DNA of 64,000 nucleotides, taken from contig NZ_LT607753.1 of assembly GCF_900090295.1 (NCBI RefSeq), forward strand, positions 3,038,001-3,102,000. The letters are read 5' to 3'. The notes below the pieces were generated by a model. That model did no database searches. It was not told where the DNA came from and was given only the letters and a program-made list of their open reading frames with translations. Of this stretch, positions 16,598 to 24,642 are shown piece by piece. Both the position numbers and the translations under genes were made by a program. The DNA is from Micromonospora coxensis (GTDB lineage Bacteria; Actinomycetota; Actinomycetes; Mycobacteriales; Micromonosporaceae). Position 1 is the first letter of the stretch, and each line of letters starts with the position of its first letter.

Positions 16598-17065
16598 ATG
16601 AGAGGTGGTCTGGACGAGGCACTGGCCCGGATGGCTCGCCGGGAGGAGGCGCTGCGGCGCCGGGGCGGTGATCCGGGCGACGAGGCGCGGGACGCGTCGG
16701 CCGCCACGGCCGAGCCGACCGGCCCGGCAGAGCCGGCGGGACGTGCCGGGCGGGCCGGCGAGGGCCGGGACCCGGTACGGGAGGTCGCCGAGGCGGTCCG
16801 CCGGGTGGTGGACGCGCACCCCGGGCTCTCGGTGACGCTGCGGGTGGAGCACGACGGGCGGACGTACCCGCTGCGGATCGACTGGACGGAGACCGGCGCC
16901 ACGGTCGGGCCGGACACCCCGGCCACGTCCCCGCCGGCCTGGCCGGTGTCGGGGCGGACGGCGCCGGCCCGGGCGCCGGCCGGTGACGGGTCGGGCGACG
17001 ATCCGGCGGCCCGGCTGGCCGAGATGATCCGCCGCGACCCCTCGCTGCTCACCGGCGACCGGTGA
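16598..17065 (+). CDS. Hypothetical protein following the conservon
   Basis: A 155-residue soluble protein. An N-terminal charged helix (LDEALARMARREEALRRR) is followed by an Ala/Glu/Gly-rich linker, a compact strand/helix region (VREVAEAVRRVVDAHPGLSVTLRVEHDGRTYPLRIDW) and a C-terminal helix (LAEMIRRDPSLL). GAGAGGGGG precedes the ATG. It sits 46 bases after the GTPase on the same strand and may be in the same transcript. No known domain was recognised; it could be a small regulator or adaptor for the signalling complex, but that is inference from position only. Confidence 0.6.
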   Translation: MRGGLDEALARMARREEALRRRGGDPGDEARDASAATAEPTGPAEPAGRAGRAGEGRDPVREVAEAVRRVVDAHPGLSVTLRVEHDGRTYPLRIDWTETGATVGPDTPATSPPAWPVSGRTAPARAPAGDGSGDDPAARLAEMIRRDPSLLTGDR

Positions 17066-17105
17066 CGGCCCGGCGGGTGGTGCCGCGGGCCGCTACTGTC
17101 GGGCG

Positions 17106-19604
17106 GTGGCCGAACCGGAGCTGACCCTCACCGCGAGCCTGCGACCGGCCGCGCTGGACGCACGGCGCGGCGTCGTCCGGCTGCACCCGGAGGTGCTGAC
17201 CGCGCTCGCGCTGCGCCCCGGCGACCCGGTCCGGCTCGCCGGCCGGCGGGTGACCGCCGGGATCGTCGCGCCCGCCGAGGCGGGGGCCGGCGCCACTCTG
17301 CTGCACGCCGACGATCTCGTCCTGGGCAACCTGGGGGTGCGTGACGGCGGGCAGGTGACGGTCTCCCCCGCCCCGGTGACCCCGGCCCGCCGGGTGGTCC
17401 TGACCGGCCCGGTGCCGGTCGTCGCGGCGGTGTCGCCGGAGATGCTCCGGCTCGCCCTGCTCGGCAAGATGGTCACCCCGGGCGACGACGTCTCGCTGCT
17501 GCCGCAGGACGTGCTCCCCGACGCCTCGGTCCGGGCCCTGGTCGACGCCGCCCGCCGCAGCCTGGCCAACACCGTCGGGTACGCCTGGACCAGCACCCTG
17601 CTCACCGTGGTCGAGGCCGAGCCGGACGACGGCGCGCTGGTCACCATGGACACCGTGGTCGGCTGGGAGCACGGCCACGTCACCCACGGCGCCGCCCCGG
17701 CGCGCGCCGCCACGCACGGCCCGCCGGCCGGCGCGGGCGGCCCGACCGGTACGGGCGGTACGGGCGGCCCGACCGGTACGGGCGGTACGGGCGGCCCGAC
17801 CGGTACGGGCGGATCCGCCGGTGCCACGGCGGGCACGGGCACGGGAAGCGCATCCCGGGGCAGGGCAGGGGGCGGCACCCCGGATCGGTACAGCGGGACG
17901 GGCGCGGGCACCGGCGATGACTCGGGCGGTGGCGCGGGCGCGGGCGGTGGCCAGGCGACCGCCACCCGCGCCGGAGCGGGCGGCGCGACCGGGCAGGCCG
18001 AGGACGCGACCGCCCGGGACGACCTGGCCGCGCAGGACGCGCCGCACGTGGACGAACTGCCCGGGCTGCGCGCCCAGGCCGAGGAGCTGACCGAACTGCT
18101 CGACCTCGGCTTCCACCACCGCGAGGTGCTGGGCCGGCTGGGCACCACCGTCTCGCTGGGCGTGCTGGTCAGCGGACCGGCCGGGTCGGGCAAGTCGGCG
18201 CTGGTCGGGGCGGTCGCGGCGACCGTCGGCGCCCGGGTCCGCCGGCTCTGGGCCCCGGAGCTGGCCGCGCTGACCAATGACGCGGCGGCCCGCCGGCTGC
18301 GCGAGGCGGCCACCGAGGTACGCGCCGACGGACCGGCCGTGCTGCTGGTCGCCGACGTGGAGGCGCTCGCCCCGGCCGACGACGCCGGTCCGCTGTCCAC
18401 CGTGTTCCGGCAGGTGCTCGCCGAGACCGTCCGCTCCGGGGCGGCGGTGGTCTGCACCACCTCCCGTCCCGAGGCGGTCGACCCGGCGCTGCGCGCCCCG
18501 GACCTGCTCTCCCTGCGGATCACCGTCCCGCTGCCCGACCCGGCCCTGCGCCGCGAGCAGTTGACCGTGCTCACCCGGCAGGTGCCGCTGGCCGACGACG
18601 TACGCCTCGACGAGGTCGCCGGCCGTACCCCCGGATTCGTGGCGGCGGACCTGGCCGCCCTGGTCCGCGAGGCCGGGGTGCGCGCGGCGCTGCGACAGAA
18701 GTCGGCGCGGACGCCGACGGTGGCGATGGCCGACTTCACCGCCGCCCTGGAGGTGGTCCGGCCGACCACGATGGCGGCGTCCACCCTGGAGCTGGCCTCG
18801 GTCACCCTGGACGACGTCGGCGATCTGGTCGAGGTGAAGCAGACCCTCACCGAGTCGGTGCTCTGGCCGCTGACCTACCCGGACACCTTCGCCCGGCTGG
18901 GCGTGCAGCCGCCTCGCGGGGTGCTGCTCTACGGCCCGCCCGGCTGCGGCAAGACGTACCTGGTCACCGCGCTGGCCGGCTCCGGCCGGGCGAACGTGCT
19001 CTCGGTCAAGGGCGCGGAGCTGCTCTCCAAGTGGGTGGGCGAGAGCGAACGGGCCGTCCGGGAGCTGTTCCGGCGGGCCCGCGAGGCCGCGCCCACGCTG
19101 GTCTTCCTCGACGAGGTGGACGCGCTGGCCCCGGTACGCGGCCAGGCCACCGACGGCGGTACGACCGACCGGGTGGTCGCCGCGCTGCTGACCGAGCTGG
19201 ACGGGGTGGAGGCGCTGCGCAACGTGGTGGTGGTCGGCGCGACGAACCGCCCGGACCTGGTCGACCCGGCGCTGCTGCGTCCCGGCCGGCTGGAACGGCT
19301 GGTCTACGTGCCGCCACCGGACGGGCCCGCCCGGGCGGAGATCCTGCGCGCGTCGTCGCGGAACGTGCCGCTCGCCGAGGACGTCGACCTGGCCGCGCTC
19401 GGCGGGGAGCTGGACGGCTTCTCGGCGGCCGACTGCGCGGCGCTGGTGCGGGAGGCGGCGCTGGCCGCGATGCGCGAGTCGCTGACCGCGTCCACGGTCA
19501 CCGCCGCCCACGTGGCGACCGCCCGCCGCCGCGTCCGCCCCTCCCTGGACCCCGCCCAGGTCGCCTGGCTCGCCGCCTACGCCGACAAACACCAGCCCCA
19601 CTGA
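17106..19604 (+). CDS. Double-AAA Cdc48/VAT-like ATPase with a degenerate first AAA module
   Basis: An 832-residue protein starting VAEPELTLTASLRPA. Residues 1-190 resemble the Cdc48 N-domain (double-psi barrel: VRLHPEVLTALALRPGDPV). A Gly/Thr-rich linker spans about 205-300. D1 has an intact Walker A (GPAGSGKS, about 357), but Walker B reads VLLVADVEAL, losing the DE pair, and the arginine-finger stretch RRPGRFDR is replaced by RAPDLLSL. D2 is canonical: GPPGCGKT (about 610), LVFLDEVDAL, GATNRPDLVDPALLRPGRLER. So D2 is probably the working motor and D1 a nucleotide-binding scaffold. Such proteins unfold or remodel protein complexes. It converges on the gas vesicle operon. Confidence 0.88.
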   Translation: MAEPELTLTASLRPAALDARRGVVRLHPEVLTALALRPGDPVRLAGRRVTAGIVAPAEAGAGATLLHADDLVLGNLGVRDGGQVTVSPAPVTPARRVVLTGPVPVVAAVSPEMLRLALLGKMVTPGDDVSLLPQDVLPDASVRALVDAARRSLANTVGYAWTSTLLTVVEAEPDDGALVTMDTVVGWEHGHVTHGAAPARAATHGPPAGAGGPTGTGGTGGPTGTGGTGGPTGTGGSAGATAGTGTGSASRGRAGGGTPDRYSGTGAGTGDDSGGGAGAGGGQATATRAGAGGATGQAEDATARDDLAAQDAPHVDELPGLRAQAEELTELLDLGFHHREVLGRLGTTVSLGVLVSGPAGSGKSALVGAVAATVGARVRRLWAPELAALTNDAAARRLREAATEVRADGPAVLLVADVEALAPADDAGPLSTVFRQVLAETVRSGAAVVCTTSRPEAVDPALRAPDLLSLRITVPLPDPALRREQLTVLTRQVPLADDVRLDEVAGRTPGFVAADLAALVREAGVRAALRQKSARTPTVAMADFTAALEVVRPTTMAASTLELASVTLDDVGDLVEVKQTLTESVLWPLTYPDTFARLGVQPPRGVLLYGPPGCGKTYLVTALAGSGRANVLSVKGAELLSKWVGESERAVRELFRRAREAAPTLVFLDEVDALAPVRGQATDGGTTDRVVAALLTELDGVEALRNVVVVGATNRPDLVDPALLRPGRLERLVYVPPPDGPARAEILRASSRNVPLAEDVDLAALGGELDGFSAADCAALVREAALAAMRESLTASTVTAAHVATARRRVRPSLDPAQVAWLAAYADKHQPH
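17741..17812 (+). repeat. 27-bp in-frame tandem repeat in the AAA-ATPase linker
   Basis: Two perfect 27-base copies (17741-17767 and 17768-17794) plus an 18-base partial copy. Each encodes the nine residues PTGTGGTGG, giving the flexible Gly/Thr-rich linker between the N-domain and D1. Identical copies at DNA level suggest recent slippage, so the copy number may vary between strains. Confidence 0.85.
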
Positions 19605-19655
19605 CCCTCACCCCGCCCACGCGGCCCAGTCCGGCCCGCATGATCCACTCCTCTT

Positions 19656-19692
19656 GCGGTGTCCGGGCGTCCGGACACCGCGACACGCCGCA
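19656..19692. terminator. Convergent-gene hairpin (repeat family A, copy 2)
   Basis: An 11-bp perfect stem (GCGGTGTCCGG at 19656-19666, CCGGACACCGC at 19671-19681) with a 4-nt loop GCGT, followed by GACACGCCGCA. It lies between the convergent stops of the AAA ATPase (19604) and gvpK (19748), so it can end both transcripts. GACACCGCGACACGCCGCA is shared exactly with the hairpin after thrC (2543-2561). Confidence 0.7.
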
Positions 19693-19747
19693 CAGCGCGT
19701 GGGTCAACGACGCGATCGACCGCAGCGGAGTGCGGGTGGGGAGGGGG

Positions 19748-20158
19748 TCAGTCGGTGGGGAGGAGCGGGCCGAGCGGGCCCAGGTCGAGGTTGAGGTCCT
19801 CCGGGGCGAGGCCGAAGTACTCGCGCAGTTCGGTCATCTGCTGCTCCAGTGCCATCAGCGTCGCGCCGACCCGCTCGATCTGCTCCTCGGTGAGGTCGCC
19901 GAGGTCCACCCGGCGCAGCGCCTGTCGTTCCATGAGCTGACGCAGCAGCTCGATCACGGTGAGCACGAGACTGGCCAGCCCCCGCTCGACCGAGTCCCGG
20001 TCGACGGCGAGCCGCCGGTCGAGGGGCTTCACCCGGGGCGCCTGCCAGCTCGGCTCACCGAGCGCGGCGGCCAGCTCGGCCGCCTCGTCCCGCCGGCCGC
20101 CGGGTCGGTCCGGTCCGCCCTCCCACCCGACTCCGCCGGGCCGCTGCGGCCCGGTCAT
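19748..20158 (-). CDS. gvpK: Gas vesicle protein GvpK
   Basis: A 136-residue protein, last gene of the gas vesicle operon. After a Gly/Pro-rich N-terminus it shows the GvpK signature VERGLASLVLTVIELLRQLMERQALRRVD (split here by helices) and LTEEQIERVGATLMALEQQMTELREYFGL. GvpK is required for vesicle assembly in several bacteria and is thought to act during nucleation or early growth. The ATG overlaps the upstream gvpS stop by 4 nt (ATGA). Confidence 0.93.
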   Translation of the reverse strand: MTGPQRPGGVGWEGGPDRPGGRRDEAAELAAALGEPSWQAPRVKPLDRRLAVDRDSVERGLASLVLTVIELLRQLMERQALRRVDLGDLTEEQIERVGATLMALEQQMTELREYFGLAPEDLNLDLGPLGPLLPTD

Positions 20159-20379
20159 CCCGACTCCCCGGGCCCCGGCCCGGGCGGCGCGAGGGCGCCG
20201 ACCGAGGCGACCAGCGCGCGCAGCGAGATACGGACCAGATCGATGTCGGCGATGGCCAGGGTGATGTCACCGGTGATGACCACGCCGGTGCCGAGCACCC
20301 GGTCGAGCAGGTCCACCAGGGCCACCGGCCGGTAGGCCAGCGGGTCGTCGGCCGTGCTCGGCGCGAGCGGGCCGGTCAC
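20155..20379 (-). CDS. gvpS: GvpA-family gas vesicle protein (GvpS-type)
   Basis: A 74-residue protein from the GTG at 20379, which overlaps the gvpL stop by 4 nt. The GvpA-fold core is clear: VALVDLLDRVLGTGVVITGD, then ITLAIADIDLVRISLRALVASV. Helix-strand-strand-helix proteins of this type either form or nucleate the vesicle rib. Its place between gvpL and gvpK matches gvpS of Streptomyces clusters; by sequence alone it could equally be called GvpJ/GvpM-like. Confidence 0.85.
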   Translation of the reverse strand: MTGPLAPSTADDPLAYRPVALVDLLDRVLGTGVVITGDITLAIADIDLVRISLRALVASVGALAPPGPGPGESG

Positions 20380-21197
20380 CACGCCGCCTCCCGTACGGTG
20401 TGCACGGCCTGCTCCTCCGGCCGCCCGTCGACGAAGGAGTACGGCGGCCACGGGCCGGTCAACTCCAGCCGGATCTCCGGACGCCGGTCGGCCAGCTCGC
20501 GTACCAGCGCGGCGAAGCCGTCCACGGTCCCGGCGTCCACCAGGTACGCGCCGTTGAGCACCATCGCGGTCGCCGCGCCCGACAGCCGCCGGTCCTGCGG
20601 GGTGTGCCGGCGCGCCTCGACGGCGTACCCGGCGAGGGCGGCGTGCACGGCGGCGGCCGCCTCGGCGGCGATCCGCTGCCCCTCGTCCCGGGCGGTGAGC
20701 TGGGCACGGCGCCGCCGCAGGTACGCCGCACCGGCCCCACCCTCGCCGGTCGGCTCCTCGCTGCGCGGCACGGCGCCCGGCACCACGTACCCCTTGACGC
20801 CCCACTCGCCGCGACCGGTGAGCCGGTCCAGCGCGCCGGCCAGGTCGGCGCGGCGCGCGGCGAGCATCGCGGCGACCCGGGTGTCGTCGTGGTGCACGGT
20901 GGCCAGCCGGGCCGGCACCACCGGACCCGTCCGGCTCAGCGCGTCCACCACCGCGTGGTGCGACCGGGCCACCCGCTCCAGCCAGGCCAGGTCCTCCAGG
21001 TTCCGGCGCAGCGCCTCCTCGCCGTACCCGTCCAGCGGGACGGCGCTGACCACGGCGGCCAGGCCGGCGGCGCGGACCGCGCGGACCGCGACGCCGTCCA
21101 TGCCGGCGACCGTGGCCAGCACGCCGTCGTCGGCGTCCCGCACCACGCCGTGCAGCCAGGCGCCGACGGTGGCCGCCGGCTCAGCGGTCGTACTCAT
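20376..21197 (-). CDS. gvpL: Gas vesicle protein GvpL/GvpF
   Basis: A 273-residue GvpL/GvpF-family protein: VGAWLHGVVRDADDGVL at the N-terminus, LEDLAWLERVARSHHAVVDAL and VVPARLATVHHDD in the first domain, WGVKGYVVP in the middle, and the C-terminal MVLNGAYLVDAG with ELTGPWPPYSFV. These features are diagnostic of the family, which has two ferredoxin-like modules and accompanies GvpA during assembly. It overlaps gvpJ by 17 nt and gvpS by 4 nt. It is a distant paralogue of gvpF at 22231. Confidence 0.92.
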   Translation of the reverse strand: MSTTAEPAATVGAWLHGVVRDADDGVLATVAGMDGVAVRAVRAAGLAAVVSAVPLDGYGEEALRRNLEDLAWLERVARSHHAVVDALSRTGPVVPARLATVHHDDTRVAAMLAARRADLAGALDRLTGRGEWGVKGYVVPGAVPRSEEPTGEGGAGAAYLRRRRAQLTARDEGQRIAAEAAAAVHAALAGYAVEARRHTPQDRRLSGAATAMVLNGAYLVDAGTVDGFAALVRELADRRPEIRLELTGPWPPYSFVDGRPEEQAVHTVREAAW

Positions 21198-21549
21198 TCC
21201 ACTCCTCCCGTGCGGCCCGGCGGGCGACCCTGGGCCGGCGCTCGGCCGCCACCTGCTCGGGATCGCGCGGACCGGGCTCGACCGGTGGCCGGGCCTTCGA
21301 ACTGAGCCACGGGTCGTGCTCCCACCAGTCGATCCCGATCTGCCGGGCGGTGTCGACCGAGGCGATGACCAGCCGCAGCTTCAACGTCAGCAGCTCGATG
21401 TCGAGCAGGCTGACCCGGATGTCGCCGGCGATCACGATGCCCCGGTCGAGGACCCGTTCGAGGATGTCGCCGAGGTTCGCCGGCTCGTGACCGGCACCCA
21501 TCACCTGGCCGGTGTTCTGCACCACCGACGGTTGCCGCGGACTGGTCAT
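21181..21549 (-). CDS. gvpJ: GvpA-family gas vesicle protein with C-terminal extension (GvpJ-type)
   Basis: A 122-residue protein. The GvpA core is LGDILERVLDRGIVIAGD followed by IRVSLLDIELLTLKLRLVIASV. A 50-residue hydrophilic extension (from about 75, IDWWEHDPWL then Arg/Glu-rich) is not found in the structural GvpA core. GvpJ-like proteins are minor components thought to start or cap the vesicle cones. It is separated from gvpO by 1 nt and overlaps gvpL by 17 nt. Confidence 0.88.
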   Translation of the reverse strand: MTSPRQPSVVQNTGQVMGAGHEPANLGDILERVLDRGIVIAGDIRVSLLDIELLTLKLRLVIASVDTARQIGIDWWEHDPWLSSKARPPVEPGPRDPEQVAAERRPRVARRAAREEWNEYDR

Positions 21550-21550
21550 G

Positions 21551-21901
21551 TCAACCCCCGTCGCCCTTGCCGCGCTGGTAGCGGCGGGCCCGCCGGTACC
21601 CCAGCAGCTGCCCCACCATGTCCAGCTCCACCTCGTAGAGGCCGAGCAGGTCGGTGGAGGCGGGGATGCGGTGGTCCTCCACGACCTCCACGCCGATCAG
21701 CCACCCGTCGTCGGTGGCCTGGATCGAGGTGATCCCGAGCGGGTCCTTGCCGGTCAGCCCGACGATCTGCCGCAGCCCCTCCCGAGCCGCCTCGGCCGTC
21801 GAGATCGGCTCGTAGTCCTCGTCGTCGTACCGGGCCTCGGGCTCCGGTCGTCGCTCGCGCCCGCCGTCGCCGCGGATCCGTCCTGGCGCCAATCCGCTCA
21901 C
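21551..21901 (-). CDS. gvpO: Gas vesicle protein GvpO
   Basis: A 116-residue protein from the GTG at 21901 (GTGA overlap with gvpG). An acidic N-terminus (YDDEDYEPIS) is followed by the GvpO core: AAREGLRQIVGLTGKDPLGITSIQ, DGWLIGVEVVEDHRIPAS and DLLGLYEVELDMVGQLLGYRRARRYQRG. GvpO is conserved in actinobacterial and haloarchaeal clusters. In Streptomyces it heads the cluster, whereas here it lies between gvpG and gvpJ. Confidence 0.92.
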   Translation of the reverse strand: MSGLAPGRIRGDGGRERRPEPEARYDDEDYEPISTAEAAREGLRQIVGLTGKDPLGITSIQATDDGWLIGVEVVEDHRIPASTDLLGLYEVELDMVGQLLGYRRARRYQRGKGDGG

Positions 21902-22227
21902 CTCCCTCGCCGTCGGTCGTGGTCGTCACGTCGGGCGGCCGACCGCCGCCGGGTGCCGGCGGGCCGCCGCGTGGGGCGGTCCGCCGGCGCGGCGACGCCG
22001 CCGCTGGTCCCGGTCAGCCGGTCCAGCACCTGCTGCTGGGCCCGGTCCCGTTCGGCGGCGGTGAGGTCACCGGCACGCGCCGCCTCGTCCAGCTCCTCCA
22101 GCTCGCGCCGGACGGTGGCCGGGTCGTACTGCTTGGCCTCCGCCTCCCGGGCGATCACCTTCACCACCGCGGTGAGGCCGCGCACCGGGGCGTACGGCAG
22201 GGTCAGCAGTCCCCAGAGGATGTCCAC
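21898..22227 (-). CDS. gvpG: Gas vesicle protein GvpG
   Basis: A 109-residue protein starting VDILWGLLTLPYAPVRGL, typical of GvpG, with a helical segment ATVRRELEELDEAARAGDLT and AAERDRAQQQVLDRL. The C-terminus (from about 75) is a basic Arg-rich tail. GvpG is a small helical assembly factor encoded next to gvpF. The GTG at 22227 is 3 nt from the gvpF stop. Confidence 0.9.
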   Translation of the reverse strand: MDILWGLLTLPYAPVRGLTAVVKVIAREAEAKQYDPATVRRELEELDEAARAGDLTAAERDRAQQQVLDRLTGTSGGVAAPADRPTRRPAGTRRRSAARRDDHDRRRGR

Positions 22228-22230
22228 CGG

Positions 22231-22986
22231 TCACTCCACCAGCTGATGGGCGCTGACGAAGTCGTACGGGGCCAGCGGGCCGAGCAGCCGCGTCCGGATC
22301 AGGTCCCGACGCTGCTCGGCGAAGTCCTCCAGCACCTGGACGAACTCCTTCTCGTCGTCCACCCCGACCAGGAAGGCCACGTTGACCGCGTCCAGCTCGT
22401 CGCTGGGCTGGCGCGGCGCGTGCAGCACCGCCAGCTCGCCGACCGCGTCGATCAGCGCCCGGTTCTCCGCCTCCCGGCGCAGCTCCACCGCCTGCGCGAT
22501 CATCTCGCCGAGGCGGATGCGCTGCTCCCGGCTCTCGATCTCCGGACGGCCCCGGACCTGCTCGGCCAGCGCCGCCGCGTCCGCGTTCTCCGCCAGCAGC
22601 TCACTGATCAGCTGCTGCTCGTCGAAACGGCCGTGCACCGTGTACTGGGTCCGGTCCTCGAACTCGTCCAGGGCGGCGGCGAACCGGTCGTGGTGCGCCT
22701 TCAGCAGGTCGACCACCGCGTCCGGCCCGGTCACCACCGTGCCGAAGCGCACCGGCAGCACCGGCGCGACCTCCGCGGTCCCGTCCAGCAGCGTCTGGTA
22801 CGCCGTCAGGTCGGCCGGCCGCCCGATGGGCTCCTCCAGTCCCACCTCGCTGACCAGCACCGCCAGGTCGCCGTGGCGGACGACGTCCACCTCGCCCGGC
22901 GGGTCGCCGACCCCGGTGGCGTCCGGGGTCGGCTCCACGTCGGACGGCACGATGCCGTACAGGAACAGTCCGATCTCGTCAGCCAT
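22231..22986 (-). CDS. gvpF: Gas vesicle protein GvpF
   Basis: A 251-residue GvpF/GvpL-family protein: IGLFLYGIVPSD at the start, VVRHGDLAVLVSEVGL, VLPVRFGTVV, then a helical middle and the C-terminal DAVNVAFLVGVDDEKEF and LLGPLAPYDFV. GvpF has two ferredoxin-like domains and is thought to sit at the gas-facing surface or chaperone GvpA. It follows gvpA by a single nucleotide, which fits coupled synthesis with the shell protein. Confidence 0.94.
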   Translation of the reverse strand: MADEIGLFLYGIVPSDVEPTPDATGVGDPPGEVDVVRHGDLAVLVSEVGLEEPIGRPADLTAYQTLLDGTAEVAPVLPVRFGTVVTGPDAVVDLLKAHHDRFAAALDEFEDRTQYTVHGRFDEQQLISELLAENADAAALAEQVRGRPEIESREQRIRLGEMIAQAVELRREAENRALIDAVGELAVLHAPRQPSDELDAVNVAFLVGVDDEKEFVQVLEDFAEQRRDLIRTRLLGPLAPYDFVSAHQLVE

Positions 22987-22987
22987 C

Positions 22988-23413
22988 TCAGCGCTCCTCG
23001 TCCCGGCGTCGGCGCGGGCGTTCCCGGTCGGACCCCCGGTCGCCCAGCGAGTCCGCCACCGCGCCGCTGATCTCCTGTGCCGCCTTGCCCAGGCCGGAGA
23101 TCGCCTTGCCCTTGGTGGCCGCCTTGCCCGCGTCGCCGACGAGGTCGGGCAGCCCCTTCTGGTCCTTGGGCACGATGCTCAGCCGGTCGACCGCCTCGGC
23201 GAACCGCAGGTACGTCTCGACGCTGGCGATGACGATCCGGGCGTTGATCTCCAGCAACTGGATGCCGACCACGGCGACGGAGACCTGGGCGTCGATCACG
23301 ACGCCCTTGTCGAGCACCGTCTCCACCACGTCGGCCAAGGTGCCGCCGCCGCTGCCGCCGCGCTCCAGCGCGCTGCCGGGCTGTCCGCCCCCGCTGGTCG
23401 TCGCGATCGTCAT
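22988..23413 (-). CDS. gvpA: Major gas vesicle structural protein GvpA with long C-terminal tail
   Basis: A 141-residue protein. The shell-forming core (about 25-75) reads [20 protein letters not shown] then [24 protein letters not shown], very close to canonical GvpA. It has a Gly/Ser-rich N-terminal extension of about 24 residues and a tail of about 65 residues that ends Arg/Asp-rich ([13 protein letters not shown]). Canonical GvpA is about 70 residues; actinomycete versions are known to be longer. The ATG overlaps the gvpZ stop by 4 nt. Confidence 0.93.
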   Translation of the reverse strand: MTIATTSGGGQPGSALERGGSGGGTLADVVETVLDKGVVIDAQVSVAVVGIQLLEINARIVIASVETYLRFAEAVDRLSIVPKDQKGLPDLVGDAGKAATKGKAISGLGKAAQEISGAVADSLGDRGSDRERPRRRRDEER

Positions 23414-24642
23414 TCGCCGCGCTCCTCACGCCGGCGACGGACCACCGGACGACGGGGCGCCTCCGGGCGGCGGGCGGCCGGACGGGACCGCTCCTCGCGG
23501 GGCTCCCGCTCCTCCCGGGGCTCCCGCTCGGCACGGGGCTGCGGGCGGCGGGCGCGCTCCGGCTGACGCCGGCGCGGCGGAGGCTGCTCCTCCTCGGGCT
23601 CCTCCTCGTCGTACCCCTCGTCGTAGTCCTCGCCCTCGTGGTAGTCGTCGTACTCCTCCTCCTCGGGGGGACGACGACGCTGCGGCGGCCGGCGACGGCC
23701 GCCCGTGCCGGGCCGCTCCTCCTCCGGTTCCTGCTCGGCCTCGGGCTCCTCGGTCTCGGGCTCCTCGGTCTCGGCCTGCTCGGCCTGCTCGCGGGCCTCC
23801 TGCTCCTCCTGGAGCGCGGTTTCGTGGTCCTTGACCACCCGGGAGTCCTCGATCTCGCCCCGCCAGCCCTCGACGGAGTCGGGGTCGAGCACGGTGGTGG
23901 TCATCACGTGCCGGACGAAGTGCTTCAGCTCCAGCCGGACCCGCCGGCCCTGCGCCCGCCAGAGGTTGCCGGTGTGCTCGAAGAGGCCCTTCGGGTGGTA
24001 CTCCAGCACGACCAGGATGCGGGTCAGGTCCGGGGTCAGCTCGTGGAAGCTGACGGTGCCGTCGACCGTGCCCTTCTCGCCCTTGGACCGCCAGTGGATC
24101 AGCTTGTCCGGGACCTGCCGGACGATTGTCGACTCCCAGCTCCGGTGCGACCAGAAGACCTGGGCCCGCCAGGTCATCTTCTCGTCCGAGCCGTTCTCGG
24201 CCTGCTCGACCTTCTTCATGAAGCTCGGGAAGTCGCCGAAGGTCGTCCACTGGTTGTACGCGGCCCGGACCGGCACGCCGACCTCGATCGTCTCGACGAT
24301 GTTGGTGACCTTGAGCTTCTTGCCACCGCCCTTGCCACCCTTGCCGCCGCCGAACGCCGACATCAGCTTCTCCTTACCGCCGGCCAGGCCGGCATGGAAC
24401 ATGGCCTTCATCGGGGAGTGGCCCTCGGCCAGCTTCTGCGCCCCGGTGGCCGCCGCGATCAGGCCGGGGCCGCCGCCCGTCTTCGCGTACTCGCTGAGCC
24501 GCCCGGTGGCGCCGGTCAGCCGCTCGGTCACCACCGAGACGGCCCGCTCGCCGATCGCCGAGGCCAGGTCCCTCAGGTCGCTGCCGAGCTGGTCACGGGC
24601 CTTGCCGGCGAGACCGCCGGTGGGGTTGGTCACCATGGTCAC
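23410..24642 (-). CDS. gvpZ: SRPBCC-domain gas vesicle cluster protein (GvpZ-like) with charged low-complexity tail
   Basis: A 410-residue protein. A helical N-terminal part (1-90) precedes a Gly/Lys-rich hinge (about 97-108, [12 protein letters not shown]). The SRPBCC/START-like domain (about 110-265) has [32 protein letters not shown] and [19 protein letters not shown]. The last 140 residues are acidic ([21 protein letters not shown]) and then Arg/Pro/Glu-rich. Streptomyces clusters carry a similar protein in their gvpY-gvpZ pair. The SRPBCC fold suggests binding of a hydrophobic ligand or surface. The GTG start overlaps the preceding stop (GTGA); an ATG two codons later is an alternative. 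Confidence 0.8.
   Translation of the reverse strand: MTMVTNPTGGLAGKARDQLGSDLRDLASAIGERAVSVVTERLTGATGRLSEYAKTGGGPGLIAAATGAQKLAEGHSPMKAMFHAGLAGGKEKLMSAFGGGKGGKGGGKKLKVTNIVETIEVGVPVRAAYNQWTTFGDFPSFMKKVEQAENGSDEKMTWRAQVFWSHRSWESTIVRQVPDKLIHWRSKGEKGTVDGTVSFHELTPDLTRILVVLEYHPKGLFEHTGNLWRAQGRRVRLELKHFVRHVMTTTVLDPDSVEGWRGEIEDSRVVKDHETALQEEQEAREQAEQAETEEPETEEPEAEQEPEEERPGTGGRRRPPQRRRPPEEEEYDDYHEGEDYDEGYDEEEPEEEQPPPRRRQPERARRPQPRAEREPREEREPREERSRPAARRPEAPRRPVVRRRREERGE

Noticed and set aside
17741..17812. Repeat array resembling CRISPR
   Set aside because: Contiguous tandem repeat without spacers, in frame inside the AAA ATPase linker.
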